Positions 8,087 through 16,722 are shown, counted from the first letter of the stretch. The stretch: 64,000 nt of DNA from Lactobacillus hominis DSM 23910 = CRBIP 24.179 (GCF_000296835.1 NZ_CAKE01000001.1:1-64000), one strand, 5' to 3'. A program made the numbers and translations. The notes: generated by a model not told the origin, from the sequence alone.

Positions 8087-8371
8087 CTATGCATTAAGTT
8101 TAAGAAAACTCAGTGAAAAGATCATCACAATAATTGATCCTAAAATTAGGGTAATGAAGTTATATTCGCGACTTAGTGTGAATAAAATAAAAATGCCAAT
8201 TGCTGCCACAATAAATAAGCCAATACTCGTAAAAACAAATAGATTTTTGACCTTAGGGTTAGTTTCAAAATTAAAAATAATAAATTGACCATGACGCTGA
8301 GACCAAAGCAAATATGCTCCAGTTAAAATCAGTAAAGCAATAAAGATCAACATAAAGAGTGTAATAACCAA
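8087..8371 (-). CDS. Small membrane protein, three predicted spans, unknown function
   Basis: This 94-residue protein has hydrophobic segments at about residues 2-22, 45-66 and 70-90, separated by a short basic and polar loop (WSQRHGQFIIFNFETNPKVKN). I do not recognise the family. It lies on the minus strand between the 6S RNA terminator and usp, preceded by a GAGGA ribosome site, so it probably has its own transcript. It looks like a real gene from its start context and consistent topology. Confidence 0.6.
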   Translation of the reverse strand: MVITLFMLIFIALLILTGAYLLWSQRHGQFIIFNFETNPKVKNLFVFTSIGLFIVAAIGIFILFTLSREYNFITLILGSIIVMIFSLSFLKLNA

Positions 8372-8400
8372 CTAAATATCCTCACTTTTTATTTAGATAT

Positions 8401-8424
8401 GAAAAGAAGCGGCTAAAAGCCGCT
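8401..8424 (-). terminator. Terminator of the 6S RNA transcript
   Basis: Read on the minus strand, AGCGGCT / AGCCGCT (arms 8418-8424 and 8408-8414) forms a 7-bp GC-rich stem with a short loop followed by TCTTTTC. It ends the non-coding transcript that starts near 8630. Confidence 0.85.
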
Positions 8425-8435
8425 CCAGTTAATTT

Positions 8436-8630
8436 ACAAATAAAATCTGAGTTGACGTGCTCGAATAATGACGCCTGTTGAACCCGCAGTGTTCAAAATT
8501 TGAGCTTACGTCGCAGTGAATATGGATCCTAGAATTGACTAGTATTCCGATTCAGTAGTTATTCGCAAACTCTAACGTCTATTGTTTGATCGGTCAACTG
8601 TACTATTAATCTTCGCGATCAACTCAGATC
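8436..8630 (-). ncRNA. ssrS: 6S RNA
   Basis: This is a non-coding transcript of about 195 nt on the minus strand. The two ends are perfectly complementary over 11 bases (8619-8629 pairs with 8445-8455), giving the closing stem of a long rod-like hairpin. It has a near-consensus sigma-A promoter and its own terminator, and no open frame explains it. It lies immediately next to rarA, a location shared with 6S RNA in many Firmicutes (bsrA of Bacillus subtilis is near the rarA homolog yrvN). 6S RNA mimics an open promoter and binds housekeeping RNA polymerase, mainly in stationary phase. The identity rests on shape, size and locus. I have not run a covariance model. Confidence 0.85.
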
Positions 8631-8636
8631 AACTAT

Positions 8637-8664
8637 ATTGTATCAAAATATGACTATGTGTCAA
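8637..8664 (-). promoter_or_regulatory. Sigma-A promoter of 6S RNA
   Basis: On the minus strand a perfect -35 box TTGACA (8659-8664) and a -10 box TACAAT (8637-8642) are 16 bases apart, placing the start of transcription near 8630. It lies in the short gap after the rarA stop codon. Confidence 0.9.
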
Positions 8665-8680
8665 TAAAAGGGACTTCAAA

Positions 8681-9988
8681 TTAATTGTTTGTTTTAAGGC
8701 CGTCATTTTGCATTCTTTTAAGCGTTTCGTATTGATTTTTAAAGGCTTTTTCAAACTTAGAATTGCCCTTAGGATTAAAGTATTTTTGATTTTTCAAACT
8801 ATCTGGCAAATACTGCTGGGCAATCCAATCGTTGGCAAAGTCATGTGGATATAAGTAATTGATACCATGACCCAATTTAGATGCCCCCTTGTAGTGAGCA
8901 TCTTTTAAATTATCGGGAATTGAAGCAGAAGGCTTATTTCTAACATCATTTAGGGCTGCATCGATTGCTGAAATAGCGCTGTTGCTTTTTGGCGATAAGC
9001 AAAGTTCAATTACGGCATTAGCCAAAATAATTCTTGCTTCAGGTAAACCTACCATTTGTGCGGCCTGGACAGCAGACGTTGCATGCTGGCAAGCAGGAGG
9101 GTTTGCTAGGCCGATATCTTCGTAGGCAATAACGAGCAGGCGTCTAAAAATTGCAGGTAAATCGCCAGATTCGCATAATTGAGCTAGATAGTAGAGCGCT
9201 GCATCTGTATCAGATCCTCGAATTGATTTTTGAAAGGCGGATATTAAGTCATAATGACCATCGCCACGAGCGTCAAAAGACTGAACTTTGGTTTGGAGCG
9301 AATCTGCCATTTGCTCTTGGTCAATGATAATTTTTGAAGTGACTTGGTCTTCATCAATCAATTCTTGCTTGGTAGAGCGAACAGCTAATTCTAAAGCATT
9401 TAAGGTATAGCGCAAATCGCCGTTGCCTTTTTGAACTAATAAGTTAAGTGCATCATCGGTTAGTGATGCATTTTCTTTACCCAAACCATTTTTTTCATCA
9501 TCTAGTGCACGTGAAATTGCTTTTTTAACATCATTAGGAGCCAAACGTTCTAATTCAAAAATCTGACACCGCGACCTGATCGCAGGAGAAATCGAAATAT
9601 ATGGATTTTCAGTGGTCGCCCCGATTAAAACAATTTCGCCAGATTCCAAAAGTGGCAGGAGAAAGTCTTGCTTTGTTTTGTCTAGACGATGAATTTCATC
9701 CAGCAGCAAAATAACTGTGCCACTCATCTTCGCTTCTTGGGCGACGATTTGTAAGTCTTTTTTTGAATCGGTGGCTGCGTTAAGTTTTCTGAAAGCATAT
9801 TTAGTTGATCCAGCAATTGCGCTGGCAATGGAAGTTTTTCCAATGCCGGGTGGGCCATATAAAATCATTGAAGATAAAAGCCTTGCTTCAACCATCCGTC
9901 TAATAATTTTACCTGGACCAACCAAGTGACTTTGTCCCACAACTTCATCAATGTTAGTAGGGCGCATACGATAAGCGAGTGGTCTCAT
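8681..9988 (-). CDS. rarA: RarA/MgsA, AAA+ ATPase of replication-associated recombination
   Basis: This 435-residue AAA+ protein is related to clamp-loader subunits and acts at stalled replication forks. The Walker A motif is GPPGIGKTS (about residues 45-53), Walker B is LLLDEIHRLD, sensor 1 is GATTENP, and the arginine-finger region is SRCQIFELERL. The C-terminal tetramerisation part contains AYEDIGLANPPA and GHGINYLYPHDFANDW, both typical of RarA. Length is normal. The ATG directly abuts the stop of yueI upstream, so the two are co-transcribed and probably translationally coupled. 6S RNA follows on the same strand. Confidence 0.95.
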   Translation of the reverse strand: MRPLAYRMRPTNIDEVVGQSHLVGPGKIIRRMVEARLLSSMILYGPPGIGKTSIASAIAGSTKYAFRKLNAATDSKKDLQIVAQEAKMSGTVILLLDEIHRLDKTKQDFLLPLLESGEIVLIGATTENPYISISPAIRSRCQIFELERLAPNDVKKAISRALDDEKNGLGKENASLTDDALNLLVQKGNGDLRYTLNALELAVRSTKQELIDEDQVTSKIIIDQEQMADSLQTKVQSFDARGDGHYDLISAFQKSIRGSDTDAALYYLAQLCESGDLPAIFRRLLVIAYEDIGLANPPACQHATSAVQAAQMVGLPEARIILANAVIELCLSPKSNSAISAIDAALNDVRNKPSASIPDNLKDAHYKGASKLGHGINYLYPHDFANDWIAQQYLPDSLKNQKYFNPKGNSKFEKAFKNQYETLKRMQNDGLKTNN

Positions 9989-10456
9989 TTATTTGCCTCG
10001 GTTGAATAATTTTTGCCAAAATGACTTTTTAGTTTGTTTTGCTTCAATAGCGGTAGGGGTAATAGTTGGTGCATAGACTTGGGCAATATCGACACGCATA
10101 CGATTAATTGCAGTTTTAGAAACAACTAAGACTCCGGTAGCATCGGGTTCATTTTTGGCAGTTTCATCATTAATCAGCGTAAATTTTATATCATCTTGGC
10201 TGCATTGTCTCATTAATTTATTAATAAAATCGTTTTGCGCTATTTTGCCGTTAACTAAGATGGTGTAGCCCTTATAATCTTTTAAATGCTCTAAAAATAG
10301 GGCATCCAATTTAGGATCGGCGACTTGAGCTATGCTCATACGCACTAAAACTCTTTCTCTAAGCGAACCTAAATAGCGTCTTCGTTCATCAGGTTTAGTT
10401 TGCGGAGTTACGCCACTAGCAGCTTGCTCGACTCTTTTACTTAAATCTTCAGTCAT
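9989..10456 (-). CDS. YueI family protein (DUF1694)
   Basis: This 155-residue soluble protein matches the YueI/DUF1694 family: the N-terminal segment PDERRRYLGSLRERVLVRM and the DPKLDALFLEHLKDYKGYTILVNG region are characteristic. The function is unknown; the family is widespread in Firmicutes. A GAGGTGATC ribosome site precedes the ATG. It stands between rpsD and rarA on the minus strand, downstream of the rpsD terminator, and its stop abuts the rarA start. Confidence 0.85.
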   Translation of the reverse strand: MTEDLSKRVEQAASGVTPQTKPDERRRYLGSLRERVLVRMSIAQVADPKLDALFLEHLKDYKGYTILVNGKIAQNDFINKLMRQCSQDDIKFTLINDETAKNEPDATGVLVVSKTAINRMRVDIAQVYAPTITPTAIEAKQTKKSFWQKLFNRGK

Positions 10457-10484
10457 TTGATCACCTCGAAATTAAAAAATCTAC

Positions 10485-10518
10485 TAAAAAAGTCTTTCCA
10501 CAAATGTGAAAAGACTTT
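10485..10518 (-). terminator. Terminator of rpsD
   Basis: A 14-base stem with one mismatch (arms 10489-10502 and 10505-10518) is followed on the minus strand by a T run (A run 10485-10490 on the plus strand). It lies between rpsD and yueI. Confidence 0.85.
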
Positions 10519-10538
10519 TGACATAGAAGCTGTAAAAA

Positions 10539-11150
10539 TTAAAGCTTCTTGTTGTACCATTCAACAACAAGTGCTTCGTCAACTTCTGGTTCCATTTCGT
10601 CACGTTCAGGAAGACGAACTAAGGTACCAGTCATCTTGTTATCATCGAATGATACAAATGGTGGACGTGAAACAACTGCTTCAAGAGCATCCTTAACTTG
10701 TTGCAAGTTCTTTGACTTTTCCTTCAAGCTGATTTCTTGACCAACTTTAACTTCGTATGAAGGAATGTCAACACGCTTGCCGTCTACTAAAATGTGACCG
10801 TGGTTAACAAGTTGTCTTGCTTGTTCTCTAGTAGTTGCAAGGCCTAAACGGTAAACAATGTTGTCTAGACGACGTTCAAGCAATACCATGAAGTTAACAC
10901 CGTGCTTACCTTCACGAATCTTACCTGCGCGAATGAATAAGTTTTGGAATTGACGTTCATTCAAACCAAACATCCAACGTAACTTTTGCTTTTCTTTTAA
11001 TTGTTGACCATATTCAGAAACCTTAGCACGGTTATTTGGACCATGGTCACCAGGTGCGTAGTTACGACGACTAATTTCTTTACCAGTACCTGAAAGTGAA
11101 ATACCTAAACGTCTTGAACGCTTCCAGCTTGGGCCAGTATATCTTGACAT
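10539..11150 (-). CDS. rpsD: 30S ribosomal protein S4
   Basis: This 203-residue primary 16S rRNA-binding protein of the small subunit starts [20 protein letters not shown]. The S4 RNA-binding domain is at about residues 93-155 ([21 protein letters not shown] and [15 protein letters not shown]). It has no N-terminal zinc-binding cysteines, so it is the Cys-minus form of S4. It is monocistronic, with a long structured leader and a strong promoter upstream, as expected for the free-standing autoregulated rpsD of Firmicutes. The AGGAGGATT ribosome site is strong. Confidence 0.98.
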   Translation of the reverse strand: MSRYTGPSWKRSRRLGISLSGTGKEISRRNYAPGDHGPNNRAKVSEYGQQLKEKQKLRWMFGLNERQFQNLFIRAGKIREGKHGVNFMVLLERRLDNIVYRLGLATTREQARQLVNHGHILVDGKRVDIPSYEVKVGQEISLKEKSKNLQQVKDALEAVVSRPPFVSFDDNKMTGTLVRLPERDEMEPEVDEALVVEWYNKKL

Positions 11151-11194
11151 AAATATAATCCTCCATAAAAATAAAAAAATTCTTGGAGTAAAAT

Positions 11195-11325
11195 ATGAGA
11201 AATAAGTTCAACATTCGTGCATCTTAAGTTGCATGTTTCGCCCAGTGCAGCGCGGGTTACTCGTTCACTAAACGCCTTAAGATGTTGACGTTCTTGTCAC
11301 TTATTGCTGCAAATATTTTACACGA
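11195..11325 (-). promoter_or_regulatory. Structured rpsD leader (S4 autoregulatory leader candidate)
   Basis: The ~180-nt untranslated leader of rpsD folds into a composite stem: CTTATT/AATAAG (11310-11315 with 11201-11206), GTTGA/TCAAC (11284-11288 with 11208-11212) and CTTAAGAT/ATCTTAAG (11276-11283 with 11221-11228) nest in order around an inner domain rich in GC. In Bacillus subtilis ribosomal protein S4 represses its own mRNA by binding the rpsD leader. Position and complexity fit this. I infer S4 as the ligand from the gene, not from a consensus match. Confidence 0.75.
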
Positions 11326-11330
11326 CGATA

Positions 11331-11359
11331 ATTATAGTAAAAATGGCTCATAAAATCAA
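11331..11359 (-). promoter_or_regulatory. Sigma-A promoter of rpsD
   Basis: On the minus strand the -35 box is TTGATT (11354-11359), the spacer is 17 bases, and the -10 box is a perfect TATAAT (11331-11336). Transcription should start near 11325, giving a leader of about 175 nt. Confidence 0.85.
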
Positions 11360-11400
11360 GTAAGATAGTTGCATTTGGCAATGTTTATCCCCTTATTTTT

Positions 11401-11409
11401 TGCTATAAT
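11401..11409 (+). promoter_or_regulatory. Extended -10 promoter of ezrA
   Basis: TGC directly before a perfect TATAAT (11404-11409) forms an extended -10 element, which would explain why no -35 box is found at the right distance. Transcription would start about 18 bases before the ezrA ATG. Confidence 0.65.
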
Positions 11410-11434
11410 AAAAGCAGAAATTTTGGAGGATTTT

Positions 11435-13168
11435 ATGTCATCAGCTCAATCAATCATCATTATTTTAATTATTGTACTTATCATTGCTCTTGTTGCAGCT
11501 GCTGTGATCATCAATAAGTACTTCAACCATCAAATCGCTCAAATTGATCAAGCTAGCGAGCAGCTTAATGATATAACTGCAAAAGAAAATATTTCCCGTC
11601 TAGAAAAAATGGGACTTGCTGGTAAAAGTTTAGCTACTTTTGAAGAAAGCAAGAGTGCTTATCAAGAAGTTGAAACTAAGCAAATTGGCGAATTGCAGCA
11701 TTTGCTTGAACAAGCCGCTGAAACTAATGCTAAATATAATTTGTTAAAAGCTAGAAGAATAATTAAGCAGGCTGAAGAATTAGCTCAAAGTGCTCAAGAA
11801 ACCGTCGATAAGAGCAAGACCACTTTTAATGAGCTATTAGAATCAAATCGTGACAACAAGATTCAATATGCCAGCTTATTGAAAGATTATCAACAACAAA
11901 GAAAGCAAATTTTAGCTAACTCTTTTAACTATGAGCAATCTTTGACTCAATTGGAAAATGACCTAGCTTTGATTGAAGGACAATTTGATACTGTTAAGAA
12001 CTTATCTGCTCAAGGCGATCATGTTGAAGCTAAGCGCGTTTTAGATGAAATTAAAGAAAAAATTACTTCTTTAAAAAAGTCTTTGCCAGATATTCAAAAA
12101 TATGAACAAGACTTAAGGACTATTTTTGGCGAGCAGCTTGATGAAATTACTCATACTTACAAAAAAATGCTCAAAGATAAGTATCGTATTGAAGAAGTTG
12201 ATGTTTTAGAAACAATTAAACAATTACGTGAAAAGATCGAGGAAAGCCGAGCCGATTTAAGCAAGTTAGAATTAGATAAAGTAAAAAAGATTAATGATGC
12301 AATTAACGAGCGTATCGACGGCTTATATGATATTTTAACTAAAGAATTTAAGGCGCGTCCTTTTGTGGACAAGAACCAAGATAAGATTTTAAAGGTTCTT
12401 AGCCATATGAGCACTAATTCAGCTAAGCTGGTTGCTAAGCTTGAGCATATTGATGAAAGCTATGAATTAAATCATGGCGAATTGCAAGAAGCAAAAGAAT
12501 TAGAAAGTAGAGTTAACCACTTAAACGTTGACTTTGGTAGCGACTGTCAAAAACTAGCAGACGGCAAGGGCGTATATTCTGATACTGAAAGCAAATGGCT
12601 AGCAATGCTGCAAGAATTAGAGCAAATTGATAACCGCCAAAAGAAGATTTCTAAAGATGTCGATGGTTTATTTGATGCTGAAGAAATCGCAAATGATTCA
12701 ATCGATCATTTTAAGCAAGATGTTTCTTTGATTTATCGTCGAGTTGAAAGACGACAATTGCCAGGTAAGCCTGAAAGTTTTGTACAAATGTACACTTTGG
12801 TAGTTAATGAAATTTCCAAAACTAGCGAAGAATTAAATCAGGTAAGAATTAATCTGGAAAAAATTTCTCAGGAATTAATTCAGATTCAAGAAGACATTGA
12901 TCGTCTGCAAAAAGAGGCTGATGAAATTCTCAGTTCTGCAGACTTAGTTGAATTGACAATGCAATATTCTAATAAGTACCTCAATAATGCTGAAATTAAG
13001 CGTGCACGCAAGCAAGCTTATGATTTATATCAAAATAAATTTGAATATAAAGAAGCGCTTGATACGATTGCCACAGCTTTAGAAAAAGTGGAACCAGGCT
13101 CATATCAGAGAATTGAAAAAGAATATTACGATGAAAAAAAGAAAAATGATGAAGATACTAACAATTAG
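11435..13168 (+). CDS. ezrA: EzrA, septation ring formation regulator
   Basis: This is a division protein that binds FtsZ and limits Z-ring formation away from mid-cell. One N-terminal membrane span (about residues 5-27, IIIILIIVLIIALVAAAVII) is followed by some 540 residues of almost pure coiled coil (spectrin-like repeats), the EzrA layout, with total length 577 against the usual ~570. The start is ATG 11435, behind a strong GGAGG site; an in-frame ATG at 11369 lies upstream of the promoter -10 box and is not used. It is followed by a terminator, then nifS. Confidence 0.93.
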   Translation: MSSAQSIIIILIIVLIIALVAAAVIINKYFNHQIAQIDQASEQLNDITAKENISRLEKMGLAGKSLATFEESKSAYQEVETKQIGELQHLLEQAAETNAKYNLLKARRIIKQAEELAQSAQETVDKSKTTFNELLESNRDNKIQYASLLKDYQQQRKQILANSFNYEQSLTQLENDLALIEGQFDTVKNLSAQGDHVEAKRVLDEIKEKITSLKKSLPDIQKYEQDLRTIFGEQLDEITHTYKKMLKDKYRIEEVDVLETIKQLREKIEESRADLSKLELDKVKKINDAINERIDGLYDILTKEFKARPFVDKNQDKILKVLSHMSTNSAKLVAKLEHIDESYELNHGELQEAKELESRVNHLNVDFGSDCQKLADGKGVYSDTESKWLAMLQELEQIDNRQKKISKDVDGLFDAEEIANDSIDHFKQDVSLIYRRVERRQLPGKPESFVQMYTLVVNEISKTSEELNQVRINLEKISQELIQIQEDIDRLQKEADEILSSADLVELTMQYSNKYLNNAEIKRARKQAYDLYQNKFEYKEALDTIATALEKVEPGSYQRIEKEYYDEKKKNDEDTNN

Positions 13169-13221
13169 TAAGAAAAATTGCTATACTTGCTAATATAAGG
13201 TAAAATCTCAATGATGTTAAA

Positions 13222-13244
13222 AACGACCTACTGGGTCGTTTTTT
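13222..13244 (+). terminator. Terminator after ezrA
   Basis: Stem AACGACC / GGGTCGTT with a short loop (arms 13222-13228 and 13233-13240) followed by six T. Confidence 0.88.
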
Positions 13245-13261
13245 AAGAAGGGTAAGATAAA

Positions 13262-14416
13262 GTGATATATTTCGATAATAGTGCAACAACCAAAGTTTAT
13301 CCTGAAGCACTTGAAACCTATAATAAAGTTAGCGAGCAAATTTGGGGAAATCCATCAAGTTTGCACAAGATGGGCGATCGTGCTCATCAATTGTTAGAAG
13401 CTTCACGCAAGCAGATTGCTGATTTATTAGGAGTGAAACCTTGGGAGATATTTTTCACTTCAAGTGGTAGTGAGTCAGACAATTGGGCAATTAAAGGGAC
13501 AGCTTTAGCTAAAAAAGAGTTCGGCAACCACATTATTACAAGTGGCGTTGAACATGCTGCTGTGTCTAATGCAGTAAAATCTTTGGAAGATTTGGGCTTT
13601 CGCGTTACTGTTTTAGGCGTTGATAAGAATGGCCAAGTTGATCCGCAAGAATTAAAAGAAGCGCTTGATCATGATACGATTTTAGTATCGATTATGGGCG
13701 TTAATAATGAAGTGGGTTCAATTCAACCAATTGATGAGATCAGCAAGATTTTAGAAGATTATCCTAACGTTACTTTCCATGTTGATAATGTTCAAGCATT
13801 AGGCAAGAATATTTGGGATAAAGTGTTTACTGATCGCGTTGACTTAATGAGCTTATCAGCTCATAAATTTCATGCTCCGCGAGGCGTCGGTATCCTTTAT
13901 AAAAAAGAAGGTAAGATGATCAAGCCATTAATTGATGGTGGTGGTCAAGAAAAAGCGCTCCGTTCAAGTACTGAGAACTTACCGGCAATTGCAGCTAGCG
14001 CAAAAGCAATGCGTTTATATTTGGCTGATGAAAAAGACAATGTCAAACGTGAATTAGCAGTCAAAGAAAAGATCACTGAATATTTGCAAGATAAGCCAGG
14101 TATTCATATTTTTTCTCAGGATAACGATAAATTTGTACCAAGCATTCTATGTTTTGCTATGGAAGGTATTCGTGGCGAAACTTTAGTCCATACTTTGGAG
14201 GTAAAAGATATTTATGTTTCAACAACTAGTGCTTGTTCTTCTAGAAGCGGTGTGGAAGGCTCAACATTAAGCGCAATGAAAGTTGACGATAGTGTGGCTA
14301 CTGGTGCAATTCGCTTGAGTTTTGATCCATCAAACACGCCCCACCAAGCTGAGCAGTTCATTTCAGAATTTGATAAAATTTACCAGCATTTTGCACAAAT
14401 TAATCATTTGAAATAA
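13262..14416 (+). CDS. nifS: Cysteine desulfurase, NifS/IscS type, partner of ThiI
   Basis: This 384-residue PLP enzyme takes sulfur from cysteine as a persulfide. The PLP lysine lies in SLSAHKFHAPRG, and the catalytic cysteine loop is STTSACSSRSG. The start is GTG (GTG-Ile-Tyr-Phe-Asp), with an AAGGG site upstream; the N-terminal YFDNSATTKVYPEA segment is typical. It lies 9 bases before thiI, the usual Firmicutes pairing (NifZ/IscS-like with ThiI), so it probably supplies sulfur for 4-thiouridine in tRNA. A second cysteine desulfurase at 43664 is paired with mnmA. Confidence 0.93.
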   Translation: MIYFDNSATTKVYPEALETYNKVSEQIWGNPSSLHKMGDRAHQLLEASRKQIADLLGVKPWEIFFTSSGSESDNWAIKGTALAKKEFGNHIITSGVEHAAVSNAVKSLEDLGFRVTVLGVDKNGQVDPQELKEALDHDTILVSIMGVNNEVGSIQPIDEISKILEDYPNVTFHVDNVQALGKNIWDKVFTDRVDLMSLSAHKFHAPRGVGILYKKEGKMIKPLIDGGGQEKALRSSTENLPAIAASAKAMRLYLADEKDNVKRELAVKEKITEYLQDKPGIHIFSQDNDKFVPSILCFAMEGIRGETLVHTLEVKDIYVSTTSACSSRSGVEGSTLSAMKVDDSVATGAIRLSFDPSNTPHQAEQFISEFDKIYQHFAQINHLK

Positions 14417-14425
14417 GGTGAAAAA

Positions 14426-15643
14426 ATGAAATATACAGAAGTGATGGTTCGCTATGGTGAACTTTCTACTAAAGGAAAAAACAGAAAGGACTTTATTGGT
14501 CGTTTAGCAGGCAATATTACGCGTTTATTGAATGATTTTCCTGAAGTAGAAATTCATCCTAAGCATGATAGAATGCACATCGTTTTAAATGGTGCGCCTT
14601 TTGAAGAAATTGATAGCCGTTTAAAGCGGGTGTTTGGTATTCAGACATATTCCCCAACTATTAAAGTGGAAAAGACTCTTGACGCAATTAAAAAGACTTC
14701 TTTAGAGCTTATGCAAGCTACCTATCAAGATGGCATGACTTTTAAAGTTAATACGCGTCGTAGCGACCACGATTTTGAATATGATACTAATCAATTGAAT
14801 ATGATGGTGGGCGATTATCTTTTTGATAATATGCCTAACTTAAAAGTTAAGATGAAAAAGCCGGACTTAGTATTACGCATTGAAGTTAGAAAAGATGCCA
14901 TTTATATTTCTAACCAATTGATTAAAGGCGCTAGCGGTATGCCAGTAGGTACTGCAGGCAAAGCAATGATGATGCTATCTGGCGGAATTGATTCACCAGT
15001 TTCTTCATACTTAGCTTTAAAGCGTGGTGTTGAAATTGAAATGGTTCACTTCTTTAGTCCTCCTTACACTAGTGATAAAGCTTTAGCTAAGGCTAAAGAA
15101 TTGACTGGAATTTTGGCAAATTACAGTGGAAAAATCAATTTCATTGCTGTACCGTTTGCTGAAATTCAAGAACAAATCAAAGAAAAATTACCTGAAGGCT
15201 ACTTGATGACTATTCAGCGTCGTTTCATGCTACAATTAGCTGATCGCATTCGCGCAAAACGTGGCGGACTTGCAATCTTTAATGGTGAATCCGTTGGTCA
15301 AGTTGCTTCTCAAACGCTAGAATCAATGGTTGCAATTAATGACGTAACAACTACGCCGGTAATTCGTCCAGTTGCTACAATGGATAAGACTGAAATCATT
15401 CGTTTAGCTGAAGAAATTGGCACTTTTGATTTATCAATCAAGCCATTTGAAGACTGCTGTACAATTTTTGCCCCGCCTCGCCCTAAGACTAAGCCAAAAC
15501 TTGATGAAGCTAGAAAGCTAGAAGCAAGATTGGACGTTGAAGGTCTTATTCAAAGAGCAATGGATGGAATTGAAGTTACTCCAATATATCCTAACCAAAA
15601 GTTCTTAGACGATCAGGCACAAATCGACCTAGATTTATTGTAA
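14426..15643 (+). CDS. thiI: ThiI, tRNA 4-thiouridine synthetase
   Basis: This 405-residue enzyme adenylates uridine-8 of tRNA and inserts sulfur; in many bacteria it also serves thiamine synthesis. It has an N-terminal ferredoxin-like plus THUMP part (about residues 1-165) and a PP-loop ATPase with [15 protein letters not shown] near residue 180. There is no C-terminal rhodanese domain, as normal for Firmicutes, so the sulfur must come from the adjacent cysteine desulfurase. The ribosome site AGGTG is 6 bases before ATG. A terminator follows. Confidence 0.96.
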   Translation: MKYTEVMVRYGELSTKGKNRKDFIGRLAGNITRLLNDFPEVEIHPKHDRMHIVLNGAPFEEIDSRLKRVFGIQTYSPTIKVEKTLDAIKKTSLELMQATYQDGMTFKVNTRRSDHDFEYDTNQLNMMVGDYLFDNMPNLKVKMKKPDLVLRIEVRKDAIYISNQLIKGASGMPVGTAGKAMMMLSGGIDSPVSSYLALKRGVEIEMVHFFSPPYTSDKALAKAKELTGILANYSGKINFIAVPFAEIQEQIKEKLPEGYLMTIQRRFMLQLADRIRAKRGGLAIFNGESVGQVASQTLESMVAINDVTTTPVIRPVATMDKTEIIRLAEEIGTFDLSIKPFEDCCTIFAPPRPKTKPKLDEARKLEARLDVEGLIQRAMDGIEVTPIYPNQKFLDDQAQIDLDLL

Positions 15644-15651
15644 AAATAAAA

Positions 15652-15679
15652 GAGTTAGCAGAAACTGCTAGCTTTTTTT
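15652..15679 (+). terminator. Terminator after nifS-thiI
   Basis: Stem GTTAGCAG / CTGCTAGC (15654-15661 and 15665-15672) with a 3-base loop and seven T. Confidence 0.88.
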
Positions 15680-15697
15680 GTTAAAAAGGTAAAAAAC

Positions 15698-16417
15698 ATG
15701 AGAATTGATAAATACCTAGCCAATATGAACGTTGGCTCGAGAAAAGAAGTACATAAATTAATTAAGGCTGGTATGGTTTCTGTAAATGATGCAATTATTA
15801 AGACTCCTAAAATGCAAGTTCAAGAAGACGATAATGTGATGGTCGGCGATCAAAAAATTAGCTACCAAAAATATCATTACTTTTTGATGAATAAGCCTAA
15901 AGGAGTTTTGTCCGCGACTGAAGATTTCCACCAAAAAACAGTAATTGATTTATTAGATAAAAAAGATCAATATCAAAATTTAGCTCCCGTTGGCCGGCTG
16001 GATAAAGATACGACGGGGCTATTAATTATCACTAATGACGGTCAGTTTACTCATGAATTGCTCGCACCAAACAAACACGTTGATAAAGTTTACTGGGCAA
16101 AGATTGCTGGAGTAGCTGATGAAAATACAGTAAATAAATTTGCAGAGGGGCTTGAATTGGGCGATGGAACGCAATTAAAACCTGCCAAGCTCGAAATTTT
16201 AAAGCAAGATATTGATAGAGATAGCAGTGAAATTGAGATTACAATTAGCGAAGGTAAATATCATCAAATTAAAAGAATGTTTGCAAGTTTAGGGATGCAG
16301 GTAGTCGAGTTAAAAAGATTATCCATGGGCAGCTTAAAATTAGACGATAGTTTGCAACGTGGACAATATCGCGAGCTAACAGATGAAGAATTAGCTGGAT
16401 TAAAAAATAAAGCATAG
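15698..16417 (+). CDS. rsuA: 16S rRNA pseudouridine synthase, RsuA family
   Basis: This 239-residue enzyme has an N-terminal S4 RNA-binding domain (MRIDKYLANMNVGSRKEVHKL, residues 1-60) and a pseudouridine synthase domain with the catalytic aspartate in GRLDKDTTGLLI. The second signature is ISEGKYHQIKRMFASLG. The family (RsuA/RluB/RluE/RluF) modifies rRNA. The length and the H-Q-I-K-R-M-F pattern favour RsuA, which acts on U516 of 16S rRNA (E. coli numbering). Single gene between a terminator and the valS leader. Confidence 0.9.
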   Translation: MRIDKYLANMNVGSRKEVHKLIKAGMVSVNDAIIKTPKMQVQEDDNVMVGDQKISYQKYHYFLMNKPKGVLSATEDFHQKTVIDLLDKKDQYQNLAPVGRLDKDTTGLLIITNDGQFTHELLAPNKHVDKVYWAKIAGVADENTVNKFAEGLELGDGTQLKPAKLEILKQDIDRDSSEIEITISEGKYHQIKRMFASLGMQVVELKRLSMGSLKLDDSLQRGQYRELTDEELAGLKNKA

Positions 16418-16467
16418 CCAAAATCGCAATAAGTTTGCTCATTGAACTTTAATATCTATTTTTTTCA

Positions 16468-16476
16468 TGCTATAAT
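16468..16476 (+). promoter_or_regulatory. Extended -10 promoter of the valS leader
   Basis: TGC followed by a perfect TATAAT (16471-16476) forms an extended -10 element at the start of the T-box transcript. No -35 box is at proper spacing. Confidence 0.7.
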
Positions 16477-16487
16477 CAAAAACAAAG

Positions 16488-16708
16488 CAAAAGTTAAGAG
16501 GTACTAGCTTCATTAACAGAGAAAGGCCATCTTGCTGAAAGGCTGGAAGATAGTTTGTAGCTTAACTGCTAATTTACTGAATTAATAGTAAGTTTATTCG
16601 GATATAGCACCGTTATCGCTTTAAAGAGAAATAGAATTAATTCTATTTAATTTAGGTGGTACCGCGGAAAATTTTCGTCCTAGACATTTTGTCTAGGACT
16701 TTTTTTAT
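16488..16708 (+). promoter_or_regulatory. T-box leader of valS, specifier codon GTA (Val)
   Basis: A tRNA-sensing leader controls valS by antitermination. The T-box core AGGTGGTACCGCG is at 16654-16666. Stem I closes with GTTAAG (16493-16498) pairing with CTTAAC (16561-16566). Just inside that closing stem sits the specifier GTA (16557-16559) followed by a purine, so the leader reads a valine codon. The terminator stem (16677-16686 with 16691-16700) and T run (to about 16707) end just before the valS ribosome site. Uncharged tRNA-Val should stabilise the antiterminator. This leader accounts for the 305-base gap between rsuA and valS. Confidence 0.95.
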
Positions 16709-16722
16709 GGAGGCAGATTTTA

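Noticed and set aside
10457-10740. Plus-strand frames opposite rpsD
   Set aside because: They overlap the well-supported rpsD gene and its terminator, and encode low-complexity shadow peptides.
11369-11434. N-terminal extension of ezrA from ATG 11369
   Set aside because: It overlaps the extended -10 promoter and lies upstream of the GGAGG site; EzrA starts at the short hydrophobic N-terminus encoded from 11435.
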